Origin: Lactarius indigo
Taxonomy: Eukaryota; Basidiomycota; Agaricomycetes; Russulales; Russulaceae
DNA: 64,000 nucleotides
Direction: 5' to 3'
NCBI GenBank assembly: GCA_025766275.1
Contig: JAFKAC010000035.1
Span: 1-64,000, forward strand
Below, piece by piece: positions 20,901 to 31,900 of this stretch (position 1 is its first letter; each line of letters begins with the position of its first letter). Under the pieces are notes generated by a model. The model was not told the origin of the DNA, did no database searches, and saw only the letters and a list, made by a program, of their open reading frames with translations. The position numbers and the translations under genes are program-made.

Positions 20901-22577
20901 GTACGGTGACAGGGGCGCGCGCATCGTCTCGGGCGAAGGGTGAGTAATCGTAGCGAACCGAATTCTCAACTCTCCTTTATTGAATGAACACTGCGATAGA
21001 TTCTTCCTCGCGTCGAAAGATGACGCTGAGAGCCAGCGCGATCAAGCTGAAGTTCTGCGTGTTGTGGGGTCGCCGCCTGAACGGGCGGATCAGATCGCCC
21101 AATACTTTTATGAGAAAACGCGTGAACTCATCAACATCAAGTCGTACTCGCTCAATGACAAGAACGTCAAGTATGTGGACATTGTTCGTGATGTATTGCG
21201 TTACGTGCCGCTCCATTGGGCCGCGACGGAATTGGTACGCAAGTTCGAAATGTTGATGTGGATTTACCGGTCGCTGACTGCTAGCTGAATAGGCCGGTTT
21301 GACGTTGAAAGCGGACAGCGAGTCGTGGGGCGACTACACTGAACCTGAGCTATATGGGATAATCACCGACATATACTCGTGCGTGCTTGAGGCTTTGTGG
21401 GCCAGAACGCCGTTTACTGATGGTGAACACAGCCTTCTATTCCTCGATGTCGATCCGTCGAAGGCGATGAATATTGAAGCGAGCGCGAAGGAGAACATCA
21501 AGGGCTTGCAGCGCCGCATCAAGGCCAACATTTTGGCTGATGTAGGAGGCAAGGTAAGCGATCTTCTCAGCGCATCTGATATCATACCCACACAACGTCG
21601 CAGCTCTCTATCGCGGGCCTTGTCGGTACCATCCAATCTCTGTTCAATTCGAAGGCGAAGAAGCAGAGGCTATCTGTCGCGGAGAACCTCTTTGAAAACG
21701 GCGCTTCGGCCGATCGCACGACAAACAACGTGCTGTCGTTACTTGTTGGCGCCTCCGTCGAGCTTTCGCAGTGTAAGTTTGTTATTTTCCTAATCAAGAG
21801 ATAGGCTAAATAGCCGTCGTAGCGATCATCAACATCGTGAATTTCTACCTTGACCGGCCCGAAGTCGTGAAGCAGCTCAGGGCTGCTGATGCCAAGAACC
21901 CTGCATTGGAAGCCTACATCTATGAGGCCATGCGTAAGGCGATCCCACTCGTGCGTAGAGATATGCTAACGATTCTCGTTACGTAGGTATCGATCCTCCG
22001 TTCCGTGGTGTCTATCGTAAGCCATTTTATTTTACACGCCGCACGTCTCTCAGACTTGGACAGGCGAATCTCTGGCCGACCAGACTGTTGGCAGCATCAC
22101 GTACTTCAAGGGCCAACGTGTCTTCCTTGATCTTACTCACGCCAGCCATGATGTAAGTCCTCCCGATTTTTCGCACACTGCCCCAATACTCAATCATGTT
22201 TAAAATAGCCCCATGTGTTCCCAGAGCCACACACGGTCAACGTGAAACGCGAGTCGAAAGATCGCTACCTCACCGGCGACGGCGTCACCCGCTCCCTCGG
22301 AGTCGACTTGACGGCGAAGATCGTAGCCCAAGTGCTCCGGGCTGTGTTTGAGACTAATGGCGTGCGCCGGGCACCCGGCCTTGCGGGCCACTTGAAACGC
22401 TACAAAGTCGCCGCTGAGAACACGTTGCGGCACGAGTATCTCGACGCTGACTACCTCCCCACCGCGTGGCCAAATACGATGGTCCTCCAGGTAAGCAGCC
22501 CGTGTTTGGCGTGTCTTGCTGTGCGCTGATCTTATCGCACCCGTGCCGAATCACAGTTTGATGCTACTGCTCCTTAA
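17963..22577 (+). CDS. Ppo-type fatty acid dioxygenase / P450 fusion, heme Cys missing
   Basis: Psi-factor-producing oxygenases make oxylipins from linoleate. About twenty short introns split the frame from MSSSKSSSKFLSRASVGEVV to QFDATAP. The N-terminal half is an animal-heme-peroxidase-like dioxygenase with the distal-His region (LVIHTVFRTSHEN), TSSYVDLAPLYG and the YRWH motif holding the catalytic Tyr and proximal His. The C-terminal half is P450-like (EAMRIDPPFRGVYR). Its heme loop reads GDGVTRSLG, where active isomerases have GxGxHxCLG, so both His and Cys are replaced. A P450 half without its Cys is known for Aspergillus PpoC, a 10R-dioxygenase. I therefore infer dioxygenase without isomerase activity. 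Oddity: the join across 22017-22053 (a 37-base intron) does not fit in phase by my reading, so a small indel in the P450 half is possible. Confidence 0.88.
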
Positions 22578-24098
22578 GCGCCGACGGCCGTTGCCGTTTC
22601 ATGTTTCCGCTCGGCGCTCACTCATATGCAAGTCTCATATTATCTTAAGCAAATATGACCAAGTCCTATTCAGAGCCTGCCTAACACTTCTCCATAAAAC
22701 TCATTGGCTGACTGATCAATGCTTGCGAATCTCAGTTCACTCACAACACGTTATTCAGAACACTTCTTGTCATGTTCTTGACGTATCTTTGCACGACGAT
22801 GACTTTTTATGTCTTGTATTTTTTTTTTTGAATTCAATGTCATTTTTCGTTTTCTTCTGTCGACGTCCGAATGTCACGGTGGCCAACGTCAAGATAAGGA
22901 GATGATGGTATCCAAGCCATATGCCGTACCATGTCAAGTTGACTCCCCTTCACTGGCAAAGAATCATGCATTGCCCCGCAGTTGCCACAAAACTCATGGC
23001 CTTCGGATATCATGTGGTGTTTCTGCGGATCAGCTATCCCGCCACCCACCCCAGGCAGACGGTGCTCAGGGCCTCTGGTTATTTATGTACGTTCGTACAT
23101 CTTGAAGGTCACCATCCGTCGCCAAGTTCCTGGGACCGTGAGTGAGTGGCGAGCGGTCTATCGTAGTAATCAAGCTGGGAAACACCGTGTCGCATCGCAT
23201 GCTGTACTATCAGATGTTGCACTGCCAGTTGTTCGTGATGGCAAGAACCTATCGGTTATAGATCGCGACGGAGCCTAAACCGGAATGCCGCTGAGCACAG
23301 CCGTCAGAAATCGAAATCGAAAGTACTAGTACATCGATAATGCGCAGAGGCGGCAGAACCAAGGGCAGAACTGCCAGTGCTATTCCCGTAGCCTGACCAT
23401 ATCATTCTGTTTGTTACGTTCTATTGCTTCCATGATTATGACATTACAGTAGAGGCTGTCGATTGCCATGGCTGCCGATTCAAAATGACTGATTTGATGA
23501 CCAGAAAGTCCAGTCAGGTTCTGACAGAATTGACGCATCTTCTTTCTTTGATGCAGACCTCAGCGTAGCGCTCCCGCCAATACTGTGTCCTTATCGTAAT
23601 AGCCCACTGATGATACTGCAGCCGGTGCATCGAGGTGGCTTGAAACGGTACCTGCTTGAATTTCTGTAGCGATTTGTTTATTCTGCACTACCAGTTGAAT
23701 TCGAGTCCCTCGGCCGCTGCCCCAAAAAACACACCCGTACTGACAGTTGATCGACCCCATTTTCAATACTACTTGGTCGCTTGTGGCCTTGAACCAAGCT
23801 TGGATATAGCTTGAATGATTTATTTAGTAAAATGTGGCCCTGGGTGTCAACTTCGTTGGCGGCGGCCGCCCGCTTGGCACGACGATCATTGAATCTAACA
23901 GTAATGCTGTACACCATCATTCTGCCATCATCTTTGTACGTACTTGCACATCACTGCCGTACTACTACAGCAAGATTACAACCGCCGGCATGACTGCAGC
24001 AACACTCGTATTTAAGCTGGCTTGTTGTGCACAACTCGAATGCCCCCAGGCTCACACCGTTCAAGTTTCTCAACCTCTCATTACCGTTTTGCACCATC
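22578..24098. other. Intergenic, no gene supported
   Basis: 1.5 kb between two plus-strand genes. Frames are short and lack family features. A TTTTTTTTTTTTTG run lies near 22817. Confidence 0.55.
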
Positions 24099-26550
24099 AT
24101 GTCACAACATCTGGAACACCCGGGCGATATAGGTACCTCAACATATCTCAATTGCGCACCTTCCATTGAAACACACACCTACAGCTCTCCAGAGTCTCCA
24201 TCGTTACCACCCTCCGACTCCAAACATATCCAAGTCTGACAATGCACAAGATCAGGCGCAGTTGGAATCGATCGATGGCTCAGAGGCTATATTCAACATG
24301 TATCTGGAAATCTCTCTGCGAGAGGATAAGGAGATGGTAGAGAGCTGGAACCAGGATGCTAAGAGTATCCTCCTCTTTGTGAGTTTCCCTTTAATCCGAC
24401 CATGTCATGTGTACACTATCTTATGAACACAGAGCGGGTTGTTCTCTGCCACGGTTGCGGCGGCCTTGGGGCCAAGCTCGCCAAACCTTGTCCTGAACTC
24501 ACAGGATGTATCGGCCACCTACCTTCAACACATTTATGATTTCCTTCAACTCCTTGTCGATTCACCTTCGGATAAGTCGATTGAATTTATTCTATTTGGC
24601 CCCGTAGGGCCTTTTCGATTAGTCAACTCGCTCTGGTACTCGAGTTTGACCATCAGTCTCACGTGTGCTCTGTTGGCTATTCTGTTGCAGCAGTGGGCGC
24701 GCCGGTACCTCATGGCCGCTCAGCAATGGGGCACCCCGCATACTCGTGCGCGAATTCGTGGATTCCTCGCAGAAGGCGTCCGTAATTCTGGCATATCCCT
24801 CCTTGTGGACGTAATGTGGGCATCGCATCAACTTTCATTTCTGCTGTTCACTCTGGGCCTTCTCGTGTACTTTCTGAATACCGATCCACTGACCTTCTTC
24901 ATCATCCTAAGCTGGACTCTGTTATGGACCTCTCTATATCTGTGGGCGAGCATATTAGGAATTTTACGGAAAAACAGCCCATATTATACACCACTTTCAT
25001 CATTTAAACACCGCCTCCCCCGAAGGACACTAGCCCCCACAGCTGCGTACGATCTCACTAGGTACACCACCCGGGCTGCTCCTTGGAATCGCATCGAGGA
25101 GATCTCGAGAGCGAGGAAGGAAATAGAAGAATCGGCTCAGAAGTTTTTACAAGGCCGCGATAGTCACACTGTGAAGTGGACATTCGATTCTTTGCATCAG
25201 GATCACCAGTTCGAACGGTTCTTCGCAGGCATTCCTGACTTTTGCAACTCAAGAGCGGTGACAAATCCCGTGGACCTCCTCCTCGAGCTGAACAACGACG
25301 AACAGAAGCTGTCACGGGCTTTGGCTAGATTTATGCATCAGACTGTGACGTCTCGTCTGATCTCAGAGCCAACTCGCGAACAGCGGATCAAGACGTGCGC
25401 GAAGGTCATCGACGCAGTACCGACTCTCGCATCTTGGCCGACCTTGCGCCGTGTTTTCGGGGAGTGGGAAGCTTTCCTGGGATCCGTTGATTTCGGGAGT
25501 GCCGTTTTGCGCACAGGTTACCATAACAGTGACCCACGCACTGTCTTCTGTGCTCGGTGCATAGCTGCCATTGTCATAGCACGTGCACGGGTGCACGATA
25601 GCCGTTGGATCAACCTTACTACCCAATTTCTTACATCGGACATGGAGGTATGGGTATAGTCATGGTACTACCGTCTTCTGTCGCTTATTTTAAGCAAGCT
25701 TTGGATCTACATCAAGCAGCCCACTCTTCAGGGTTATCCGGACCACGGTTATAGAGCGCCGCTTCAACTTGCCAACCTGATTTTCGTCACTCGGGTCATC
25801 CTTCAATTTTACTCCCAACACCAGCAGGACACATTTCGGGACACATCCGACGTCTTATTCGTGACTCTTGTCGAGTTTTCATCCAATATTGATGTGCGGG
25901 ATGTGTCGTCGGAGATGCGGGACGAGTATTGTGACCTGTGGAATGCGCTTGTCCGCCAGGAGCGGGCGGAGGCGCAGGACGGTACGGGATCTTACGCACC
26001 AAAGATCGCCGCAGATATCCTCAAATATCTTCACAAGAGCCACATCAAGTTACATGAAAGCACAGATACTTCATTGTCCCACACCTCTTCCGATGAGAAC
26101 GACCACTCTTCGCCTCTCGGCTCCTCGTATCCTTTGTGCAGCATTCAGGATCGCAGCTACACTTCTTCTCAGACTCCGCCTCTGGTCACTACGAATCAAA
26201 CAGACAAACTTTCCCCACGCTCATCCCTTTCTGCGCCACAAAACGCTATTCCTGCGAGTGCTACAAGAGCAACAGAAGATGCCACCGCTGGTCTCGCTGT
26301 CGCCCCTTCAACACCAGAGCCACTGAGTTTTCTACTAGACGCTCATTCCTCGGTCAAGACGACAAATGTACAAGAGAGCTACGGTCAGACCGGAACCCCT
26401 TCCTCCGTCGTCGTTGACTCACTACTTTTGTCACCTTCAGACGCCCCCCTAGTCCAACCCGATCGCCTGGGATGTCTAGCTCCGGACGCTGGGCCTTCTT
26501 CTACAGTTTCAGAAATTACGCCATTTTTAAACGGAGCGGATGATGAATAG
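24099..26550 (+). CDS. DUF6535-type membrane protein
   Basis: Modelled as four exons (24099-24132, 24185-24378, 24433-25647, 25717-26550) giving 758 aa. The opening EDKEMVESWNQDAKSILLF followed by SGLFSATVAAAL is the signature of DUF6535, a domain of unknown function expanded in Agaricomycetes. Hydrophobic segments are seen at LWYSSLTISLTCALLAILL and in two runs around SFLLFTLGLLVYFL and FFIILSWTLLWTSLYLW, so it is probably an integral membrane protein. A cytosolic helical part and a Ser/Thr/Pro-rich tail follow. The frame has an in-frame TAG at 25657-25659; a 69-base intron (25648-25716) removes it and keeps phase, but a real nonsense mutation is the alternative. No function is known. Confidence 0.78.
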
Positions 26551-28494
26551 GTGCTTTTGTGACAATTGGCGTCTCAATCAGAGATGTAGGATCGCATGCC
26601 AACACCTTTGTCAAACAAAGCGTGGGAATAAAGGAGGGGAGATCTTGGTTAATTCCCGGACTCCTTCCCTTGTCGATGCGCCGTGTAAGAGACTATGATT
26701 ACGCCTCACGTGTTTTTTTCCCACACCCACCTTCCTTTTCTATCGCAACTTCGCGTTCAATTCCGTGTTTCTATTCTGTTGGTGCTACGCTCGTGTCTGA
26801 CTACTCTTGACGCTTTTGCATGACTTACCCCACATTCACTATACGATTACTGCTTGCTGGTATGAAAACTTTTGTATGTGGAATAGCCCTACGGTGGTGC
26901 CTTCTTGGTCGTGTTTACTATTTATAAATCATGGTTGAACCCAAGCACGGAAGGTACAGCGCGCGCCACGACTGAACGTACTGTAGGAAACTCCATAGCA
27001 TCACAAGTTCGAGGTTTCGGCGAGCAATGGACCGACTTGTAGTCTCAATGGAAGAGCGACTTTAGTGCACACGAGTACACACAAAGGTGAAGGACCGTAG
27101 GAAAGGGGCTAAGGGAGTAGCGACTCGGATCCCTGGAGTCAAGGTGTGCAATGCTCTCGTCACTGGAAACAAGTGGCCGTTTGGCGCTCTTCGGCTCTCC
27201 AGTTCATAGCCCTTTTACAAGCAGCGTATCACAATTCTCTCCCGAAGTTCCGCAAACCGGAGCAGGCCTCTTCGATATACCTTTGTCAAGACAACCGTGA
27301 TTAGCAAGCACATATTTCCCGCTATCAGCGAGCGTGAGCAGGAGCTGAAGGCCGATCGGTTGCTTTCTGTATGCAGCCGTCAGCTGTCGCGTATGTTTGA
27401 GGCCGGCAAAAGATAGCTGGTGGTGTGGTCGCACCGCACCTAGTGATCTTCCCCAGAAATTGCTCATGTAGGCATAGTTGCAGGGTGCGACAGCAGCCCC
27501 GTTAAGGTCTCCCCACGCTTCCTGCTTGCTGGGCTACCATCCCGCGAATACGAGCTCGTCCCGAGGCGGCTTCGACCGTATCCGTGTCCAGGGGGAATAG
27601 GAGTACTGGACTCGCCTCAGCTTTCTCCGGCGCCTTCGCCACACCTATGAAGTCCTCTCGCCACTTGCTGCTGCTGCGACCCCTCCACGGTCACGATCGT
27701 AAGCAGAAAGTAACCAGTACGATACCGGAAGGGTACGTTATCCCCTGGATCACCCTCACGCAACAAGCGAATACGCACTTGAGAGAAACGCCCCCAGTCG
27801 ACCTTGAGCATGGTCGGCTCTTCGTGCGCAAACTGGCAGCAGGAGGAGCGTCATAATCTTCACGAGCAAAAAGCTCGCGCAATTTACAGATGGCTACCAT
27901 GCTCGCAGTGGTAGCCACTGCGACGGAGAACACCAGCAGCGTGTCATCGGCACGGAGCGCACGCGTCGAACCGTCTATCGCGACGACGTCTTCTTCGTTC
28001 GTCGGTGTTGCTGCCGCCGTTGCCATAGCCGATGGGGGTGCCTCATGTGTAACGGTGCAGGATGCTGCTGCTGCGCCAACAGTTGTTTCGGATGAGACGA
28101 TGCACGGGCTGGTGCTAATAACCGAGGTGCGGGCGTGGTGACCGGCCCAAAAATTCGATTGGTGGAAAGCGCTAGCCGGCCGCGGAAACCAGAAACTGCT
28201 CCTGTCGCTTACTATATTCGATCGCACTTCCCACGCCCATGCCTATGCTCGTAACTCCCTTCACCCACATCAGTTGTATGTGCGTACGTGAGTTTTCCTG
28301 TGCAGTACTGTACAAGACGTCCGAGTCTCAGACCGATCTTCGTGGTTATTTTGAAAATAATAAATAATTTTGGGCACGAGGCGGGGCTGTGTGGGCGTTA
28401 CCTGCCAAACCATTCTGGCGCCGCCAAGCCATTTCTCTTCTGCTAGTACTGATATCATAAGTACCCGTAGACGTCTCGCTTCTCTACTGTTCCA
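26551..28494. other. Intergenic, weak ORFs only
   Basis: 1.9 kb without a supported gene. A 178-codon minus-strand frame (27691-28227) and shorter plus-strand frames overlap each other and show no recognisable domain, so I leave them uncalled. Confidence 0.5.
28345..28425 (+). promoter_or_regulatory. Conserved upstream block of NLR genes (copy A)
   Basis: The segment TTTTGAAAATAATA...TTTTGGGCACGAGGCGGGGC then GGGCGTTACCTGCCAAACCA, about 70-150 bases before the NLR A start codon, is repeated upstream of NLR B (37090-37167, minus) and in a weaker form upstream of NLR C (58505-58580, minus). Shared by descent at least; a promoter role is inferred from position. Confidence 0.45.
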
Positions 28495-28927
28495 ATGTCC
28501 CAGAGACCTCCCGCAGTTTCTTCTTCTAATTTCCAGGCCATCTTTTATGCTTCCATCAAAGAATTTGAGAAGAAGACGAAGAACGACCTTCTCGTGCATC
28601 CATTGATGGCCCAATTACTGACTTGCAGCTCCCCCACCGATATCCTGGCCGTCCTCCGCACTCAAGTACAACAGTTCGAACAATCTACGTCCGCCGACGA
28701 CAAACTGACAAAATGGTTGAATCCGACCGTCAACGTCCTTTATGCCTTTTCCGCGGCCCTTGGTGAGGGCGTCGGACTGGTGAATTCCATTCCAATGATC
28801 CTTCTACAATCTACCCTCTGACATCATATTTCTAGGTGTTCTCACCCGCGAAAGTCATTTTCGCTGGTGCTGGGGTCCTCCTCTTGGTAGCTATTGTCCT
28901 GGATCTTCCTTACTCGCACTGCTCTCA

Positions 28928-28959
<32 letters not shown>

Positions 28960-31900
28960 CATTTACGTGCGCCTTGGGGCCTAATACCCTATGTAGCACG
29001 ATTCTACTTGTCTAATACATATATGATTTGAGCGATCGTAGGTGGCTCTGATTATCGTAGTTCCCCCCCACTCCCGTGAAGGAGTGGCTTTGCTTCCCGT
29101 CAAGCGTTGGGTTGAGAGGGGCGGTTGCACCGCCTTGGCGTGAGTTGCGAGCCGCGTTTGGGAGCTTGCGCGGTCTTGATGGAGTGAGTTGAGCTTGCCA
29201 CTACGTCTTCCTCTTCACTCAACGTATCTTGAGTGGGCTTGTCTGGCCCGGCGAGTCGTGGGGATGTAAGGGAGAGGTGTGGTGTGGGTGGGTTGGCGTG
29301 AGTTGGTGTGAGGTGGTGTTGGTGCGTGGGTTTGATTATTTGCGTTTCCGGATCCCTCTCTCCTTTCTATCTCTAATCTTATCTCTGATCTTATCTCTCA
29401 TGTTTGCCGACGCGTGTTCTTGCGAGAGGCGTCCTGAGTCTTGGATGAATTTGACCAGGGGGATGATTGATTTTGGATCTTGTAGGAGCTTTGCGTAGGC
29501 CTCTTCCGTAGATCTTCTCGTTTTTTGGAGAGTCCAGCGTTCGTGTGCGTACGCTGGGCAGTCTAGGAGGAAGTGTTGTTGGGTTTCTGGTCTATGTCCG
29601 CATGCCGGGCAACTGTCGCTTTCCGTCCTTTTGAATCTGAATAGGTACGCGTTGAGAGGGAAGTGACCCGATCTCAGCTGGAATATCCAGCTCGCTCCTT
29701 TTCTAGAGAGTTTGGGGTCGCTCGTCAGTTTTAGGAACTTAGGAGATGGGATTGATACGTCGATATGCTTAAGTTTGTGAGCCCTTGTCGATGTCTGCCA
29801 GTCGCTCCTCCACCACGCTTTGAGTCTTTCTTTGAAGCATTGTCTCGATGCAGATCTGCTGATTTTGAGCGGTTTGCGGAGGTGAGGCGGAAGGGCGTCC
29901 ATGGGCGACGTCTTCCCATCTGCGGCTTCTTTCGCTTCCTCGTCTGCTTTTTCATTTCCTTGTATGTTTACGTGTCCTGCTGTCCATCGGACTGTGAGTG
30001 ACATTTTAGGTCCTCCCTTTTTGCGCAGGCCCGTTGCTGTGGTGCGAATCAGGTCTGCTAGGTAGTGTCCTGATTTGTTGCCTGGTGTAGTTATCGCAGA
30101 GATCGCTGCCTGGTTGTCTACTCCCAGCGCGATGCTTGTTTTGATGTTCTTTTCGGACTTGAGGAGGTGGAGTCCTAGTAGTAGTCCTATCAGTTCGGCC
30201 TCGAAGACCGTATGTTGCTCCGTTGAGCCTAGGTGGTAACGTAGCGATTTTGTGGAGTTGTCCGCCCTGATGATGACCGCAGCTGCCCCTACCGCTCCGT
30301 CGTGCGGCACTGCTCTCATACCGAACTTACACAGGCGGCAAAGGACGTCGTTGCAAGCCAAGATGCGCTCATCGATATCTTCGAGCGCATTGAGAGCTTC
30401 TTCAGACGACTGGAGGAGTATAGCGAAGTGCCGACGACAGAGGCGATGAGGGACACGATTGTGAAGATAATGGTCGAGGTTCTTGGAATTTTTGGGATTG
30501 TGACGAAGGAGATGAAGGACGGACGAGCGAGTGAGTCAACCACTGATGCGTCGCTCGCCGCTGATAGATATGCAGAGAGATACCTGAAGAAATTGATCGG
30601 AAGGAGGGATATCGAGGACGCGCTGGGGAGACTGGATCGATTGACGCAGCAGGAGATGCAGATGGCGATTGTGCAAGTCCTTAAAGTCTCACACGAGGTC
30701 AAGGACGGAGTGGAAACCGTCAGCGAGCAAGTACTAGGCGTCGATGACAAAATAAAAGGCGTCGATAACAAAGTAATAGGCGTCGACGAGAAAGTGAAGG
30801 GCGTCGATAACAAAGTAAAAGACGTCGACGACAAGGTCAACGTGGCCATGAAGGGTACGTTTGGCACTTTAGCCGCCCACAAATGCAATTGTAAGCACGG
30901 TATACGTATAGACGGCAAGGAAACAAAGGCTCTGGTGCAACAAACGGCAAACAATATTGACGAAGAAAAGCGTTCGTAATTCTTCATCCCCGCTGTTCTT
31001 GCTTGCCGAACTGAAACACCGTTCCAGGGAGCCGAGTACGGAAGGACCACCGAGCGTGGCTATCTCCACCGGACCCCTCCACTAATCAAAATATCGCATC
31101 CACTACTCAACACGAAGGGACGGCCACATGGTTCTTCAAGGGAAGTATATTCAAGGAATGGAAGTCCAAGTCGATCACAGCCTTATTGTGGATCCATGGG
31201 AAACGTGCGCCTTTCTGTCCCTTCACATCCTCCTAGAATTGATCGCCTCATATCATTGTAGCGGGTTCGGGGAAGAGCATCCTTTGGTTTGTTGTCAATT
31301 TTTGTCGAGTTCAGCCGTGAGGAATTCACACCATCAACTAGCTCCGCAATCATCCAGGACATCACGATATTGTGGGAGGCTGGACTGGCCATGATGGCGT
31401 ACTTCTATTTTGATTTCAGGGACACCGATAAACAAGACCTCCGCAACTTACTTCCTTCACTTCTAACACAGCTCTCCGCTCGTTCCGACAGTTGTTGCGA
31501 AATACTCTCCCGCATTTATAAGACACACGACGATGGTGCGCGTAAGCCGAGCACCAGCACGCTGGTTGCATGCCTTAAAGAGATGCTCGCGCTACCTAGC
31601 CAAGGCCCGATCTACCTTATATTGGACGCGCTAGATGAATGTCCCAATACCTCTGGAATCCCGTCATCGCGCAAACAAGTCCTTGATCTCATAAAGGACC
31701 TTGTCGGCCTCCGGTTTTTGAATCTTCATATATGTCTCACCAGCCGCCCGGAGATCGACATCCGAACCGCGCTTGTGCCCCTAGCATTCCACCCGGTCTC
31801 GATTCACGAGCAAAGTGGACAAAAGAAGGATATCGAAGACTATATCAGATCTGTCGTGTACGCAGACTCAGATACGGCGATGAAGAGATGGAGGGACAAG

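Noticed and set aside
27691..28227. 178-codon minus-strand ORF
   Set aside because: No recognisable domain, overlaps open frames on the other strand, no spliced continuation; not enough support to call a gene.
28929..28955. Poly-T run as a transcription terminator
   Set aside because: It is the poly-A tail of the minus-strand LINE, directly next to the target duplication.
31205..31341. Stops in the NACHT region of NLR A (FTSS stop, VQP stop)
   Set aside because: They lie in the two introns flanking the 25-base microexon; spliced sequence reads GKPGSGKSILCSAIIQ without a break.
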